39,419 nt of DNA from Paludibacteraceae bacterium (GCA_024401515.1 JAKSKY010000011.1:1-39419), one strand, 5' to 3'. Positions 23,299 through 33,171 are shown, counted from the first letter of the stretch. The notes: generated by a model from the letters alone, not told the origin. Made by a program: numbers and translations.

Positions 23299-23661
23299 TT
23301 ATGGTAAAAAAGCGTCCTCTATGTGCTCAATTTTGCAACCGCTCTCTTGCGAACCTACCACCACGGAGATGATGTCGAACTGCGTGGGCATCATGATATT
23401 GTTCTTGAAGATGTAAGCCTCCGCCGCTTGGATGGTGTTCCGCATCTTGGTCTTATTCACTGTCTCGGCGGGGTGGAGTAGGAAGCTATCCCTACGGGTT
23501 CTCACCTCCACAACGACCAGGGTGTTGTTGATTTCGGCGACAATGTCCAGTTCCAATTTGCCGCTGCGCCAATTACGGTGTCTAATTTTATATCCCTTCC
23601 CAGATAGATACTCGACGGCCCTCTCTTCTCCGAGTTCGCCTAATTCATTGTGATCTGCCAT
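23299..23661 (-). CDS. YraN/UPF0102 family protein
   Basis: A 120-residue protein of the UPF0102 family with a Holliday-junction-resolvase-like nuclease fold. Seen: 'LGELGEERAVEYLSGKGYKI', 'NWRSGKLELDIVAE' (Glu, Asp) and 'LVVVEVRTRRD', the expected E-x-D...E-V-R pattern. In vivo role unknown. A full-consensus promoter lies just upstream. Confidence 0.9.
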   Translation of the reverse strand: MADHNELGELGEERAVEYLSGKGYKIRHRNWRSGKLELDIVAEINNTLVVVEVRTRRDSFLLHPAETVNKTKMRNTIQAAEAYIFKNNIMMPTQFDIISVVVGSQESGCKIEHIEDAFLP

Positions 23662-23694
23662 AATAAAATGATGATTAACAGGTTAATTTTTGTG

Positions 23695-23726
23695 CAAATA
23701 TAAAAATTGTTTAAATATTACGCAAA
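23695..23726 (-). promoter_or_regulatory. Promoter of yraN (TTTG-N20-TATATTTG)
   Basis: Minus-strand -33 TTTG (23723-23726), a 20-nt spacer and -7 TATATTTG (23695-23702): a complete Bacteroidota promoter, about 30 nt upstream of the ATG at 23661. Confidence 0.75.
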
Positions 23727-23741
23727 CAATGATTGGCATAA

Positions 23742-23761
23742 GGCTTGCGCATCTACGCTAC
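23742..23761. repeat. Dispersed intergenic repeat, copy 2
   Basis: A 20-nt sequence matching 5517-5536 at 18 positions. It lies between the yraN promoter and hemW, followed by two heptamer units (23816-23829) of the TTAATTC family. Confidence 0.5.
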
Positions 23762-23855
23762 TTTTTCAATCTCTAATTGGCTTCGCCGAACTCATCGACT
23801 TCGTCGATATCATTCTTAATTCTTAATTGACTACGTTGAACTAACGTTTCTTGAT

Positions 23856-23863
23856 TATCTTCG
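23856..23863 (+). promoter_or_regulatory. Possible -7 element of hemW
   Basis: TATCTTCG, one mismatch from TAnnTTTG, ends 4 nt before the hemW ATG. If used, the transcript would be almost leaderless. Confidence 0.3.
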
Positions 23864-23867
23864 CGTC

Positions 23868-24992
23868 ATGGCCGGTATCTATATCCATATTCCCCTCTGT
23901 AAGAATCGTTGTGTCTACTGCGATTTCTACTCCTCCACCTACGACGGAAACCGCAAGGAGTTGGTCCAAGCGATTTGTCGGGAGTTGGTGGATCGGAAAG
24001 CGTATCTCCATGGTGAGACGATACGGACGCTCTACTTGGGAGGAGGAACGCCCTCTTTGTTGCGGATTGAGGAGTTGTCGGATATTTTCGAGACGGTGGC
24101 GGAACATTATGTTTGTGATTTCGAGGAGGTGACTTTGGAGGCGAACCCCGATGACCTTTCCGAGGATTATTTGCGATCTCTCCGCATTTTGCCTATCAAT
24201 CGTTTAAGTCTGGGTGTCCAAAGTTTTCATGACGATGATTTGCGGTTGCTCAACCGTAGACACACGGCCCTAGAGGCGAAGGAGGCCGTGAAGCGATGTC
24301 AGACGATGGGGTATGCCAATATGAGTATTGACCTGATCTATGCGTTGCCCAACCAGACGTTGGAGGCTTGGATAGATAATATTGAGCAGGCGATCGCCTT
24401 GGATGTTCCTCACATATCCGCTTACCACCTTACCTACGAAGAGGGTACGAGGATTTACCGTATGTTGCAACGGGGGGAGGTGAAGGAGGCCGATGAGGAG
24501 CTGAGTGTGGAGATGTTCCGTTTGTTGCGCCATCGCCTGAACGAGGCGGGTATAGTCCAGTATGAGATCTCTAATTTCGCCAAACCGGGTATGCATGCCC
24601 GACATAATTCCTCCTATTGGGATGGAACACCCTACTTGGGCGTGGGACCCTCTGCCCATTCGTTTGACGGGAAAGACCGCCGATGGAACCTGGCGGATAC
24701 GAGGCGATATTTACAATATATGAAGGAGGGGCGACCTTATTATGAGGTAGAGGAGTTGGATGTGGCCTCCTCTTATAATGATTATGTCATCACCTCTTTG
24801 CGTACGATTGCCGGTATGGATCTGAAACGTCTTGCTGAACATTTCGGGGAACCCTATTATTCCTACTGTCTGAAACAAGTGGCTCCTTGTGTGGCGGATG
24901 GAGAGGCCTACATTAAGGAGGAGCGTTTGGCTTTGACGGAGAAGGGATTGTTCCTCTCCGACGCAATTATGGAGCGGCTATTGTGGGTGTAG
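23868..24992 (+). CDS. hemW: Radical SAM heme chaperone HemW
   Basis: A 374-residue radical SAM protein of the HemW (formerly HemN-like) type, thought to transfer heme to respiratory enzymes. The [4Fe-4S] motif CxxxCxxC is Cys11-Cys15-Cys18 and is followed by DF, as in HemW. 'LYLGGGTPSLL', 'TLEANPDDLSEDYL' and 'RLSLGVQSFHDDDL' follow, then the C-terminal HemN-type domain. It is an isolated gene with a nearly leaderless candidate promoter and no terminator recognised. Confidence 0.93.
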   Translation: MAGIYIHIPLCKNRCVYCDFYSSTYDGNRKELVQAICRELVDRKAYLHGETIRTLYLGGGTPSLLRIEELSDIFETVAEHYVCDFEEVTLEANPDDLSEDYLRSLRILPINRLSLGVQSFHDDDLRLLNRRHTALEAKEAVKRCQTMGYANMSIDLIYALPNQTLEAWIDNIEQAIALDVPHISAYHLTYEEGTRIYRMLQRGEVKEADEELSVEMFRLLRHRLNEAGIVQYEISNFAKPGMHARHNSSYWDGTPYLGVGPSAHSFDGKDRRWNLADTRRYLQYMKEGRPYYEVEELDVASSYNDYVITSLRTIAGMDLKRLAEHFGEPYYSYCLKQVAPCVADGEAYIKEERLALTEKGLFLSDAIMERLLWV

Positions 24993-25050
24993 AACGTTGT
25001 ATAAAATCTTCAATAATCATATTTAGACAGTTTCTAAATGATTTTATTTA

Positions 25051-25058
25051 TAACTTTG
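25051..25058 (+). promoter_or_regulatory. -7 promoter element of coaD
   Basis: TAACTTTG matches TAnnTTTG, 35 nt before the coaD ATG. A TTT sequence (25031-25033) is near the -33 position. Confidence 0.55.
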
Positions 25059-25093
25059 CGCAAACAATTTCAGGACACATTATTTAGAATATA

Positions 25094-25558
25094 ATGACAA
25101 GAGCAATATTTCCAGGTAGTTTCGATCCGTTCACCATTGGACACTATTCCATCGTGAAGAGAGCTTTGAATTTTGTGGATGAGGTGGTGGTTTCCATCGG
25201 TGTGAATGATGCCAAAAAGAGTCTTTTCTCCGTAGACCAACGCATGAAGATTATTACCAAGGCTTTTCATGACGATCCTCGCGTGATCGCGAAATGTTAC
25301 GATTGCTTGACTGTGGATTTCGCCCAAAACGAAGGGGCGAATGTTATATTGAGAGGTATTCGTTCCATCCAGGATTTCGAGTACGAGAAGACGATCGCGG
25401 ATGCGAACCGTAGCTTGTCGGGAATCGACACGATGCTTCTTTTTACAGAACCACAACACTCCTTTGTGAGTTCAACGGTAGTCCGCGATTTGATTCGTTA
25501 TGGGAAGGATATCAAGGAGTTCTTGCCGCCTAATGTCTCTTTGGAGGATTTGAAATAA
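25094..25558 (+). CDS. coaD: Phosphopantetheine adenylyltransferase
   Basis: A 154-residue nucleotidyltransferase catalysing the fourth step of CoA synthesis (4'-phosphopantetheine + ATP to dephospho-CoA). The class motif 'GSFDPFTIGH' is at 8-17 and the second motif 'SSTVVRDLI' near the C-terminus; 'ILRGIRSIQDFEYE' matches the CoaD substrate loop. It is a single-gene unit with its own promoter and terminator. Confidence 0.97.
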   Translation: MTRAIFPGSFDPFTIGHYSIVKRALNFVDEVVVSIGVNDAKKSLFSVDQRMKIITKAFHDDPRVIAKCYDCLTVDFAQNEGANVILRGIRSIQDFEYEKTIADANRSLSGIDTMLLFTEPQHSFVSSTVVRDLIRYGKDIKEFLPPNVSLEDLK

Positions 25559-25576
25559 AATAAGATCATAATCCCG

Positions 25577-25606
25577 CTCCGATGGTTTTTCCCGTCGGAG
25601 TTTTTT
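25577..25606 (+). terminator. Intrinsic terminator of coaD
   Basis: A 9-bp stem with one G-U pair (25577-25585 with 25592-25600), a 6-nt loop, then TTTTTT. Confidence 0.85.
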
Positions 25607-25710
25607 GTTTTCCTACGCCTGTTATTTTATTAACATTCTTTAACACACAATATTTTTAAAAGAGTATAATTGTTGCTTTTTTTGCGAAAAATTTGGGTAT
25701 ATAGTATCTG

Positions 25711-26586
25711 ATGAAAAAAAAGGCTAAACATAGATTTTTTAATTCGAAGCTCACTTCGGCAATCAGTATCTCGATTGTTCTCTTCCTTTTAGGATGTATC
25801 ATATTTGTAGGATTCATGTCTAACATGCTGACTACCTACGTTTTAGAGAATGTGACCTTAACGGTTTTCATCAAGGAGAATACCTCGGATGAGGCCAAGA
25901 TGAACCTTGAGAATTATTTGGCGGGGCAGACCTATACGACCAAGGCTAAATACATAGACAAGGATACAGCTATCCGTGAACTTTGCGAAGAGATAGGTGA
26001 GGATCCGGAAGATTATAAGGATATCAACCGTATTTTGGATATGGTGGAGGTGCGTATGAAGGCGCAATACGCCAACAATGACAGCATCGTCCCGATCGCG
26101 GAGAGCATAGAACTCTTCGATTGTGTGGACCATGTGGATTATCAGGACGATATGGTGGACCGTATCGGCAATAATATCCAAAAGCTGGTCTCTGTGTTAG
26201 TGTGTGTGGCGGCGGTATTGCTGCTTATCTCTTATGTCTTGATTAGTAATACAATACAACTGCTGATCCATTCGGATCGCTTTTTGATACATACCATGTC
26301 GTTGGTGGGTGCGACGAGTTCATTCATTCGTCGTCCATATATCCTTGAGAGCCTTGTCATTGCCTTTGTGGCCTTCTTGATGGCTTCGTGTTATCTGTTG
26401 TGCTTGGGCTATTTCTTGAAGGATGATCTCCCTCCTAGTTTGGAGGGTATGACCAGCAATCCAATGCTTTACATCGTTGTGTTGGGTAGTATCTTCGTGT
26501 TCAGCATACTTATCACCAGTGTGGCGACCCATCGTGCGGTAACTAAGTATTTGAAGCACCAAGTAGATGATTTGTATTACATATGA
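25711..26586 (+). CDS. ftsX: Cell division protein FtsX
   Basis: A 291-residue FtsX. A cytoplasmic basic N-terminus and first helix (about residues 18-40) are followed by an extracytoplasmic domain ('LTVFIKENTSDEAKMNLENYL'), then three helices of the FtsX permease domain ('VLVCVAAVLLLISYVLISNT' to the C-terminus), with 'LVGATSSFIRRPYILES' between them. FtsX with FtsE controls peptidoglycan hydrolases at division. No ftsE is in the window. It heads the ftsX-DUF3098-uppP-truB-queA-ileS unit. TATAATTG at 25665-25672 is a one-mismatch -7 candidate. Confidence 0.9.
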   Translation: MKKKAKHRFFNSKLTSAISISIVLFLLGCIIFVGFMSNMLTTYVLENVTLTVFIKENTSDEAKMNLENYLAGQTYTTKAKYIDKDTAIRELCEEIGEDPEDYKDINRILDMVEVRMKAQYANNDSIVPIAESIELFDCVDHVDYQDDMVDRIGNNIQKLVSVLVCVAAVLLLISYVLISNTIQLLIHSDRFLIHTMSLVGATSSFIRRPYILESLVIAFVAFLMASCYLLCLGYFLKDDLPPSLEGMTSNPMLYIVVLGSIFVFSILITSVATHRAVTKYLKHQVDDLYYI

Positions 26587-26615
26587 TAATCTGTGAATAA
26601 TTAATTTATACATAA

Positions 26616-26906
26616 ATGAACAAGCAAGGAAATTATGCGATGCCAAAGGAAAATTTGTACCTTATGGCCGTTGGATTTGTTATCATCATTATTGGTTTTG
26701 TTTGCATGATCGGTGGCGGAAGCGAGGATGGCGTATCCTTTAATCCTGAAATTTTTAGCCCGATGAGAATTACGGTGGCTCCGATCATTGTGATGATAGG
26801 ATTCTTTTTTGAAGTGTTCGCCATTTTGTGGATCCGTCCATCCAAGGACTCTAAGCAAGAGGAGGGGTTGATTGTCGCTGATAAAAATAGCAGGGAGGTT
26901 CGATAA
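26616..26906 (+). CDS. DUF3098 family small membrane protein
   Basis: A 96-residue protein with two hydrophobic helices ('[20 protein letters not shown]' and '[19 protein letters not shown]') around a short loop ('[15 protein letters not shown]') that is typical of DUF3098. The family occurs in Bacteroidota next to ftsX and uppP, which suggests an envelope role, but the function is unknown. Its stop overlaps the uppP ATG by one base (TAATG). Confidence 0.88.
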   Translation: MNKQGNYAMPKENLYLMAVGFVIIIIGFVCMIGGGSEDGVSFNPEIFSPMRITVAPIIVMIGFFFEVFAILWIRPSKDSKQEEGLIVADKNSREVR

Positions 26907-27745
26907 TGGATTGGTTACAGGCGTTAATTCTAGGCCTTGTCCAAGGCTTGACCGAATATCTTCCCGTTTCATCCAGTGGACATCTTGAGATTGGTAAAGT
27001 CTTGCTAGGCGAAGGTGCCGAGGCAGGTGGCTTGACCTTTGATATCGTGGTGCACGTCGCTACGGTATTGGCTACTTTATTCATTTTATGGAAAGAGGTG
27101 GCATGGATCTTCAAGGGGATGTTCAAACCTTTGAAGGAGGGTAAGATGAATGATGAGCAGAAGTATGTGGTGAATATCCTAGTTTCTATGATTCCTGTGG
27201 GTATCGTAGGACTCTGTTTCAAGGATAGGATCGAGGCGCTCTACGCGGATAACATCCTTCCGGTAGTGGGCGGTTGTCTTTTGATCACGGGCGCTTTATT
27301 GGCTTTGACCCACTACTACAAACCTCAACCCAAGGAGAATTTGTCTCCGATCCATGCCTTTGTCATTGGTGTCGCGCAAGCGGTTGCGGTGTTGCCTGGT
27401 TTGTCCCGTTCAGGTTCGACCATCGCGACAGGTTTGTTGTTGGGTAATAAGAAAGAGTCGTTGGCTCAGTTCTCCTTCTTGATGGTAATCCCACCTATAT
27501 TGGGAGAGGCTTTGCTGGACTTTAAGCATATTGTCGCTCCTTCCGCTGAATATTTAGCCGAGCACGGTATAGATGAACCGATTGGCACCTTGCCGTTGAT
27601 CGTCGGTTTTATCGCCGCATTTGTCAGCGGATGTTTCGCTTGCAAGTGGATGATTGCCCTTGTGAAGAGAATGAAACTGATTTATTTCGCCATCTATTGC
27701 GCCGTGATCGGTGCGGGCTGTTTGGCTTATACATTTTTAGCGTAA
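26906..27745 (+). CDS. uppP: Undecaprenyl-diphosphatase UppP/BacA
   Basis: A 279-residue membrane phosphatase that recycles undecaprenyl diphosphate to the monophosphate carrier for cell wall synthesis. Signatures are '[14 protein letters not shown]' (17-30, with Glu17 and His26) and 'PGLSRSGST' (164-172). About seven or eight hydrophobic segments are seen. It is coupled to the upstream DUF3098 gene and ends 4 nt before truB. Confidence 0.95.
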   Translation: MDWLQALILGLVQGLTEYLPVSSSGHLEIGKVLLGEGAEAGGLTFDIVVHVATVLATLFILWKEVAWIFKGMFKPLKEGKMNDEQKYVVNILVSMIPVGIVGLCFKDRIEALYADNILPVVGGCLLITGALLALTHYYKPQPKENLSPIHAFVIGVAQAVAVLPGLSRSGSTIATGLLLGNKKESLAQFSFLMVIPPILGEALLDFKHIVAPSAEYLAEHGIDEPIGTLPLIVGFIAAFVSGCFACKWMIALVKRMKLIYFAIYCAVIGAGCLAYTFLA

Positions 27746-27749
27746 GAGG

Positions 27750-28457
27750 ATGAATTTCATAGACGGCGAGATATTGTGTTTTGACAAACCGTTGACATGG
27801 ACCTCTTTCGATATCGTCAATAAGGTGCGTTACCTCATCAAGCGCCAGCTGAACGTCAAGAAGTTCAAGATTGGCCATGCGGGTACGTTGGATCCTTTGG
27901 CGACCGGCGTCTTGATTGTTTGTACGGGCAAGGCGACCAAGCGTATCGAGGAGCTGCAATATAAGACCAAGGAGTATGTGGCCACACTGAAACTAGGCGC
28001 CACGACGCCCTCCTTTGATTTGGAGAAAGAGATTGACGCTCTATTCCCTACGGAGCATATCACCCGTGAGAGGGTGGAGGAGGCACTGACTCGTTTCAAG
28101 GGTGAGATTTGGCAAGTGCCACCGACCTATTCCGCCGTGAAGGTGAATGGCAAGCGCGCTTACGACTATGCGCGAAAGGGTGCGGAGGTGGAACTCAAGC
28201 CGAAATTGCTCGTTATCGACGAAATAGAATTATTGGATTGCCACTTGCCGGAAATCACCATCCGTGTGGTTTGCAGCAAGGGTACCTACATCAGGGCTTT
28301 GGCCCGTGATATTGGCTTGGCGCTCAACAGCGGCGCGCATTTGACTGCGTTGAGGCGTACGAGGATTGGCGATATCCGTGTGGAGGATTGCCTCTCCATC
28401 GAGCAGTTCCAAGCGATTATGAATGAACAAGAACAGAAAAATTCCGATATAGCATGA
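27750..28457 (+). CDS. truB: tRNA pseudouridine(55) synthase TruB
   Basis: A 235-residue TruB, which makes pseudouridine-55 in the tRNA T-loop. The catalytic Asp48 lies in '[14 protein letters not shown]'; '[19 protein letters not shown]', '[19 protein letters not shown]' and '[15 protein letters not shown]' are intact. The C-terminal PUA domain of long TruB is absent, as in the short Bacteroidota form. The ATGA overlap with queA (28454-28457) indicates coupling. Confidence 0.96.
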   Translation: MNFIDGEILCFDKPLTWTSFDIVNKVRYLIKRQLNVKKFKIGHAGTLDPLATGVLIVCTGKATKRIEELQYKTKEYVATLKLGATTPSFDLEKEIDALFPTEHITRERVEEALTRFKGEIWQVPPTYSAVKVNGKRAYDYARKGAEVELKPKLLVIDEIELLDCHLPEITIRVVCSKGTYIRALARDIGLALNSGAHLTALRRTRIGDIRVEDCLSIEQFQAIMNEQEQKNSDIA

Positions 28458-29503
28458 AATTATCAAAATTTAAATTCAACTTGCCTACGGAGCAAGTCGC
28501 TCTCTACCCTGCGCATAACAGAGATGAGGCTAGATTGTTGGTACTCAATCGTAAAACCGGAGAAATAGAGCATAAGATATTCAAGGATCTCCTTCAATAT
28601 TTCGATGACAAGGATGTTTTCATCTTCAACGACACAAAGGTATTCCCTGCTAGACTCTATGGTATCAAGGAGAAGAACGGTGCTAAGATCGAGGTTTTCT
28701 TGCTTCGTGAGTTGAACCATGAATTGAAGTTTTGGGATGTTTTGGTGGATCCCGCCAGAAAGATCCGTATCGGTAACAAATTGTATTTCGGAGAGGATGA
28801 GTCTTTGGTGGCCGAGGTGATCGATAACACCACTTCACGCGGACGTACCCTCCGTTTCTTGTATGAGGGTTCATACGAGGAGTTCCGTGAGACTTTGTAC
28901 AAGTTGGGTGAGACCCCATTGCCGAAGTTCATTGACCGTCCGGTGGAGCCTGAGGATGCGGAACGTTACCAAACCATCTTCGCGAAGAACGAGGGTGCCG
29001 TAGTCGCTCCGACTGCCGGCATGCACTTCAGCCGCGAGTTGATGAAGCGTTTGGAGATCAAGGGTTGTGATTTCGCTTACTTGACTTTGCACGCTGGATT
29101 GGGTAACTTCCGTGAGATCGATGTGGAGGATTTGACCAAACATAAGATGGATTCCGAGGAGATGTATATCAATGAGGATTGCACAAAGATCGTGAACCAA
29201 GCCCATTTGGCGAAAAAACATATTTGTGCGGTGGGTACCACTGTCCTTCGCGCTGTGGAGAGCAGTGTGGGAACCGATGGCTTGATCAAGCCTTTCGAGG
29301 GCTGGACCAATAAGTTCATCTTCCCGCCATATAACTTCACCGTAGCGGATAGATTGATCACCAACTTCCATACGCCATACTCAACCTTCTTGATGATGGT
29401 TTGCGCGTTCGGTGATTATGATTGTGTCATGAACGCCTACAACGAGGCTTTGAAAGAGGGTTACAAGTTCGGTCCTTACGGAGACGCGATGTTGATTCTC
29501 TAA
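28454..29503 (+). CDS. queA: S-adenosylmethionine:tRNA ribosyltransferase-isomerase QueA
   Basis: A 349-residue QueA of standard length, the enzyme of queuosine synthesis that makes epoxyqueuosine at tRNA position 34. Motifs: '[15 protein letters not shown]', '[15 protein letters not shown]', '[12 protein letters not shown]', '[13 protein letters not shown]' and '[19 protein letters not shown]', ending 'YGDAMLIL'. It sits in the conserved ftsX-uppP-truB order, so this copy is the likely housekeeping enzyme; the longer paralogue at 5568-6800 is elsewhere. ileS follows after 32 nt. Confidence 0.95.
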   Translation: MKLSKFKFNLPTEQVALYPAHNRDEARLLVLNRKTGEIEHKIFKDLLQYFDDKDVFIFNDTKVFPARLYGIKEKNGAKIEVFLLRELNHELKFWDVLVDPARKIRIGNKLYFGEDESLVAEVIDNTTSRGRTLRFLYEGSYEEFRETLYKLGETPLPKFIDRPVEPEDAERYQTIFAKNEGAVVAPTAGMHFSRELMKRLEIKGCDFAYLTLHAGLGNFREIDVEDLTKHKMDSEEMYINEDCTKIVNQAHLAKKHICAVGTTVLRAVESSVGTDGLIKPFEGWTNKFIFPPYNFTVADRLITNFHTPYSTFLMMVCAFGDYDCVMNAYNEALKEGYKFGPYGDAMLIL

Positions 29504-29535
29504 TAATGAATAGATAGTATTTATAGATATATACG

Positions 29536-32500
29536 ATGGCTAAGAAATTCGCAGAACATTCCAATTTCAACCTCTCAGATATCAACAAAGAGGTTTTGAA
29601 ACAATGGGAAGAGAAAGATTTGTTTCACAAGAGTATAGAAATCAGAGAGGGTGCGCCTTCTTTCGTATTCTTCGAGGGACCACCATCTGCTAACGGTATG
29701 CCTGGTATCCACCACGTGATGGCACGTTCCATCAAGGATATCTTCTGCCGTTATAAGACCATGAAGGGATTCCACGTAAAGCGTAAGGCAGGTTGGGATA
29801 CCCACGGACTTCCTGTGGAATTGGGCGTTGAAAAGGAATTGGGCATCACCAAGGAGGATATCGGAAAGAAGATCTCCGTGGATGACTACAACAACGCTTG
29901 CCGCACCAATGTGATGAAATTCACCAAAGAGTGGACCGACCTTACCAAGAAGATGGGTTACTGGGTGGATCTTGAGAATCCATACATCACATACGATAAC
30001 AAATTCATTGAGACCCTTTGGTACTTGTTGAAGGAACTATACAAGAAGGGTTATCTATACAAGGGGTACACCATCCAACCTTACTCGCCAGCCGCTGGTA
30101 CAGGTCTTAGCTCACACGAGTTGAACCAACCTGGTTGCTACCGTGACGTGAAGGATACGACGGTGGTGGCTCAATTCAAGATGTTGGATCCTAAGCCTGA
30201 GATGGCGCAATTCGGTACGCCTTACTTCTTGGCATGGACCACAACTCCTTGGACCTTGTCTTCCAACACCGCACTTTGTGTGGGTCCAAATATCCAATAT
30301 GTCGCTGTACAATCCTTCAACCCTTACACGGGACAACCATCCACTTATGTGGTGGCTAAGGATTTGTTGAACGCGCACTTCAATCCTAAGGCCGCTGAGG
30401 TGGCATTTGAGGATTACAAGCCAGGCGACAAGTTGGTTCCATTCAAGGTGATCGCCGAGTACAAGGGTACTGACCTTGTCGGCATGAAGTATGAGCAGTT
30501 GATGAACTGGATCACGCCAGAGAACGCTGATCAAGCCTTCCGTGTCATACCTGGTGACTATGTTACCACTGAGGATGGTACTGGTATTGTACATATCGCA
30601 CCTACCTTTGGTGCGGACGATGCCAAGGTGGCTAAGGCTGCCGGCATTCCTCCATTGCAATTGGTTGACAAGAACGGCAACCTTCGTCCATCAGTGGACT
30701 TGACAGGTAAGTTCTACTTGTTGAGTGATTTGGACCCTGATTATGTGAAGTCTCACATCAATGTGGAGGCTTACAAGAAGTTCGAGGGACGCTTCGTGAA
30801 GAACGCTTACGACGCTACCTTGACTGATAAGGACGAGACACTTGATATCTCCATCTGTATGGATATGAAGGCCAATAACCAAGCCTTCAAGATTGAGAAG
30901 CACGTCCACAACTATCCACACTGCTGGCGTACGGACAAGCCAGTGCTCTACTATCCTTTGGACAGCTGGTTCATCCGTTCTACCGCCGCTCGCGAGCGTA
31001 TGATGGAGTTGAACAAAACCATCCAATGGAAGCCTGAGTCAACTGGTACAGGCCGTTTCGGTAAGTGGTTGGAGAACTTGAACGATTGGAACCTTTCCCG
31101 CTCTCGTTACTGGGGTACTCCATTGCCAATTTGGCGTACCGAAGAGGGTACCGAGGAGAAGTGTATCGGTTCTATAGCTGAGTTGTTCGAGGAGATCGAG
31201 AAGTCTATCAAGGCTGGCTTCATGAAGGAGAATCCTTGGAAGAACTTCAAGGTGGGTGATTACTCAAAGGAGAACTACGATCCTAAGGTGATTGACCTTC
31301 ACCGTCCATATATCGATAGCGTCATCTTGGTTTCCGACAGCGGCAAGCCAATGAAGCGTGAGACAGACTTGATCGACGTTTGGTTTGATTCTGGTGCGAT
31401 GCCTTTCGCTCAACAACACTATCCGTTCGAGAACAAGGAGGTGGTTGATAACGGTGAGTTCTACCCAGCTGACTTCATTGCGGAGGGTGTGGACCAAACC
31501 CGTGGTTGGTTCTTCACTTTGCACGCCATCTCCACCATGATCAAGGATAGCGTAGCCTTCAAGGCGGTTATCTCCAATGGTTTGGTGCTTGATAAGAATG
31601 GTAACAAGATGTCCAAGCGTTTGGGCAATGCGGTGGATCCATTCGGAGCGATCGAAAAGTATGGTTCAGACCCACTTCGTTGGTATATGATCACCAACGC
31701 ATCCCCTTGGGATAACTTGAAATTTGACACAGATGGTATCGAGGAGGTTCGTCGTAAGTTCTTCGGTACACTCTACAATACCTACTCATTCTTCGCATTG
31801 TACGCGAATGTGGACAACTTCACCAATAGCCAACCACAGGTTCCTATGGAGAAGCGTCCGGAGATCGACCGTTGGATCATCTCTTTGCTCAACTCCTTGA
31901 TCAAGGAGGTGGACGAGAGCTACAACGACTATGAGCCTACCAAGGCGGGTCGTGCGATCTCCAACTTCGTGAACGATCACTTGAGTAACTGGTATGTTCG
32001 TTTGAACCGTAAACGTTTCTGGGGTGGAACACTCACAGAGGATAAGTTGGCGGCTTACCAAACATTGTACACTTGTTTGGATACCATCGCTCGTTTGATG
32101 GCGCCAATCTCTCCATTCTACGCTGACCAATTGTTCTTGGACTTGAATGGTGCGACTGGTTGCGACAAGAGCGAATCCGTTCACTTGGCAGACTTCCCTA
32201 AATGCGACGAGTCATTGATTAACAAGACTTTGGAGGAGCGCATGCAAGTGGCTCAGGATATCTCTTCCATGACCTTGTCACTTCGTAAGAAGGAGAACAT
32301 CAAGGTTCGTCAACCATTGAAGCAAATCATGGTGCCTATCTTGGCGGAGCACGAGCAAGAGAATATCGAGGCTGTGAAGGATTTGATCATGAACGAGGTC
32401 AACGTGAAGGAGATCAACTTCGTGGATGATTCAGCTGGTATCTTGGTGAAGAAGATCAAGCCAGACTTCAAGAAACTCGGCCCTAAGTGTGGTAAGAGCA

Positions 32501-32967
32501 TGAAGACAGTGGCTGCTCAATTGCAAGCGTTGCCACAAGAGGAGATCGCTAAGTTGGAGAAGAACGGCAGCTACGAGATTTGCTGCGATGGCGTTTGTGT
32601 CATCGTGGATAAGGCGGATGTCGAGATTCTTTCCGAGGATATTCCAGGCTGGTTGGTGGCTAACAACGGTACCATCACCATCGCGCTCGATGTGACCATC
32701 ACACCAGAGTTACAAAAGGAGGGTATCGCCCGTGAATTCATCAATCGTATCCAAAATATCCGTAAGTCAAGCGGATTCGAGATTACCGATAAGATCATGA
32801 TCGAGATTGAGAAGTCGGAGAATGTCAATGCGGCTGTAGAGGAGTTCAAGGAGTATATCTCTTCTCAAGTGTTGGCCAACAACATCACGTTAGTCGATAA
32901 GGTGGCTAACCCAACCGAGTTGGACTTCGACGATTTCAAGGTAAATATCGAGGTGAAGAAGGCGTAA
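29536..32967 (+). CDS. ileS: Isoleucyl-tRNA synthetase, long (eukaryote-like) type
   Basis: A 1143-residue class I synthetase charging tRNA-Ile. The HIGH-equivalent is 'GIHHVMA' at 57-63 after 'PPSANGMP', and KMSKR is at 691-695 in 'NGNKMSKRLGNA'. A CP1 editing domain ('LAWTTTPWTLSSNTAL'), the 'GWDTHGLPVE' segment, the anticodon-binding domain and a long C-terminal region are all present. The HHVMA form and length fit the eukaryote-like IleS group that includes mupirocin-resistant enzymes. Codon choice is strongly biased, as expected for a highly expressed gene. It is the last gene of the ftsX unit and is followed by a hairpin. Confidence 0.97.
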   Translation: MAKKFAEHSNFNLSDINKEVLKQWEEKDLFHKSIEIREGAPSFVFFEGPPSANGMPGIHHVMARSIKDIFCRYKTMKGFHVKRKAGWDTHGLPVELGVEKELGITKEDIGKKISVDDYNNACRTNVMKFTKEWTDLTKKMGYWVDLENPYITYDNKFIETLWYLLKELYKKGYLYKGYTIQPYSPAAGTGLSSHELNQPGCYRDVKDTTVVAQFKMLDPKPEMAQFGTPYFLAWTTTPWTLSSNTALCVGPNIQYVAVQSFNPYTGQPSTYVVAKDLLNAHFNPKAAEVAFEDYKPGDKLVPFKVIAEYKGTDLVGMKYEQLMNWITPENADQAFRVIPGDYVTTEDGTGIVHIAPTFGADDAKVAKAAGIPPLQLVDKNGNLRPSVDLTGKFYLLSDLDPDYVKSHINVEAYKKFEGRFVKNAYDATLTDKDETLDISICMDMKANNQAFKIEKHVHNYPHCWRTDKPVLYYPLDSWFIRSTAARERMMELNKTIQWKPESTGTGRFGKWLENLNDWNLSRSRYWGTPLPIWRTEEGTEEKCIGSIAELFEEIEKSIKAGFMKENPWKNFKVGDYSKENYDPKVIDLHRPYIDSVILVSDSGKPMKRETDLIDVWFDSGAMPFAQQHYPFENKEVVDNGEFYPADFIAEGVDQTRGWFFTLHAISTMIKDSVAFKAVISNGLVLDKNGNKMSKRLGNAVDPFGAIEKYGSDPLRWYMITNASPWDNLKFDTDGIEEVRRKFFGTLYNTYSFFALYANVDNFTNSQPQVPMEKRPEIDRWIISLLNSLIKEVDESYNDYEPTKAGRAISNFVNDHLSNWYVRLNRKRFWGGTLTEDKLAAYQTLYTCLDTIARLMAPISPFYADQLFLDLNGATGCDKSESVHLADFPKCDESLINKTLEERMQVAQDISSMTLSLRKKENIKVRQPLKQIMVPILAEHEQENIEAVKDLIMNEVNVKEINFVDDSAGILVKKIKPDFKKLGPKCGKSMKTVAAQLQALPQEEIAKLEKNGSYEICCDGVCVIVDKADVEILSEDIPGWLVANNGTITIALDVTITPELQKEGIAREFINRIQNIRKSSGFEITDKIMIEIEKSENVNAAVEEFKEYISSQVLANNITLVDKVANPTELDFDDFKVNIEVKKA

Positions 32968-32992
32968 TTATTACTTACGTGTCATAAATAGC

Positions 32993-33024
32993 AAAGGCCA
33001 TCCGCACGGTTGTGGGTGGCCTTT
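32993..33024 (+). terminator. Hairpin after ileS
   Basis: A 14-bp stem with two G-U pairs (32993-33006 with 33011-33024) and a 4-nt loop, 25 nt after the ileS stop. The T-run is poor (GTTGTG). Confidence 0.65.
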
Positions 33025-33100
33025 GTTGTGTATATGTGGAAGCAAATATTTGTTGGTAAGCATCCATGCAACCTTCGGGCTGATTTTATTGTTTTATAGC

Positions 33101-33108
33101 TATATTTG
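33101..33108 (+). promoter_or_regulatory. Upstream -7 element before the GldM-like gene
   Basis: TATATTTG matches TAnnTTTG. A transcript from here would include the repeated half-sites at 33134-33171 in a leader of more than 110 nt. No -33 box is evident. Confidence 0.35.
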
Positions 33109-33133
33109 CAGATATAATTAATAAATTAGATGT

Positions 33134-33171
33134 TTACATCCAATTTAATGTAATTCACGTGTAATTACATT
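33134..33171. promoter_or_regulatory. Operator-like array of TTACAT half-sites
   Basis: Three half-sites of alternating direction: TTACAT (33134-33139), ATGTAA (33148-33153) and TTACAT (33165-33170). The last two lie in a 9-bp inverted repeat (33147-33155 with 33163-33171) whose spacer contains CACGTG. The array lies between two -7 elements, as expected for a repressor or activator site. Confidence 0.4.
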
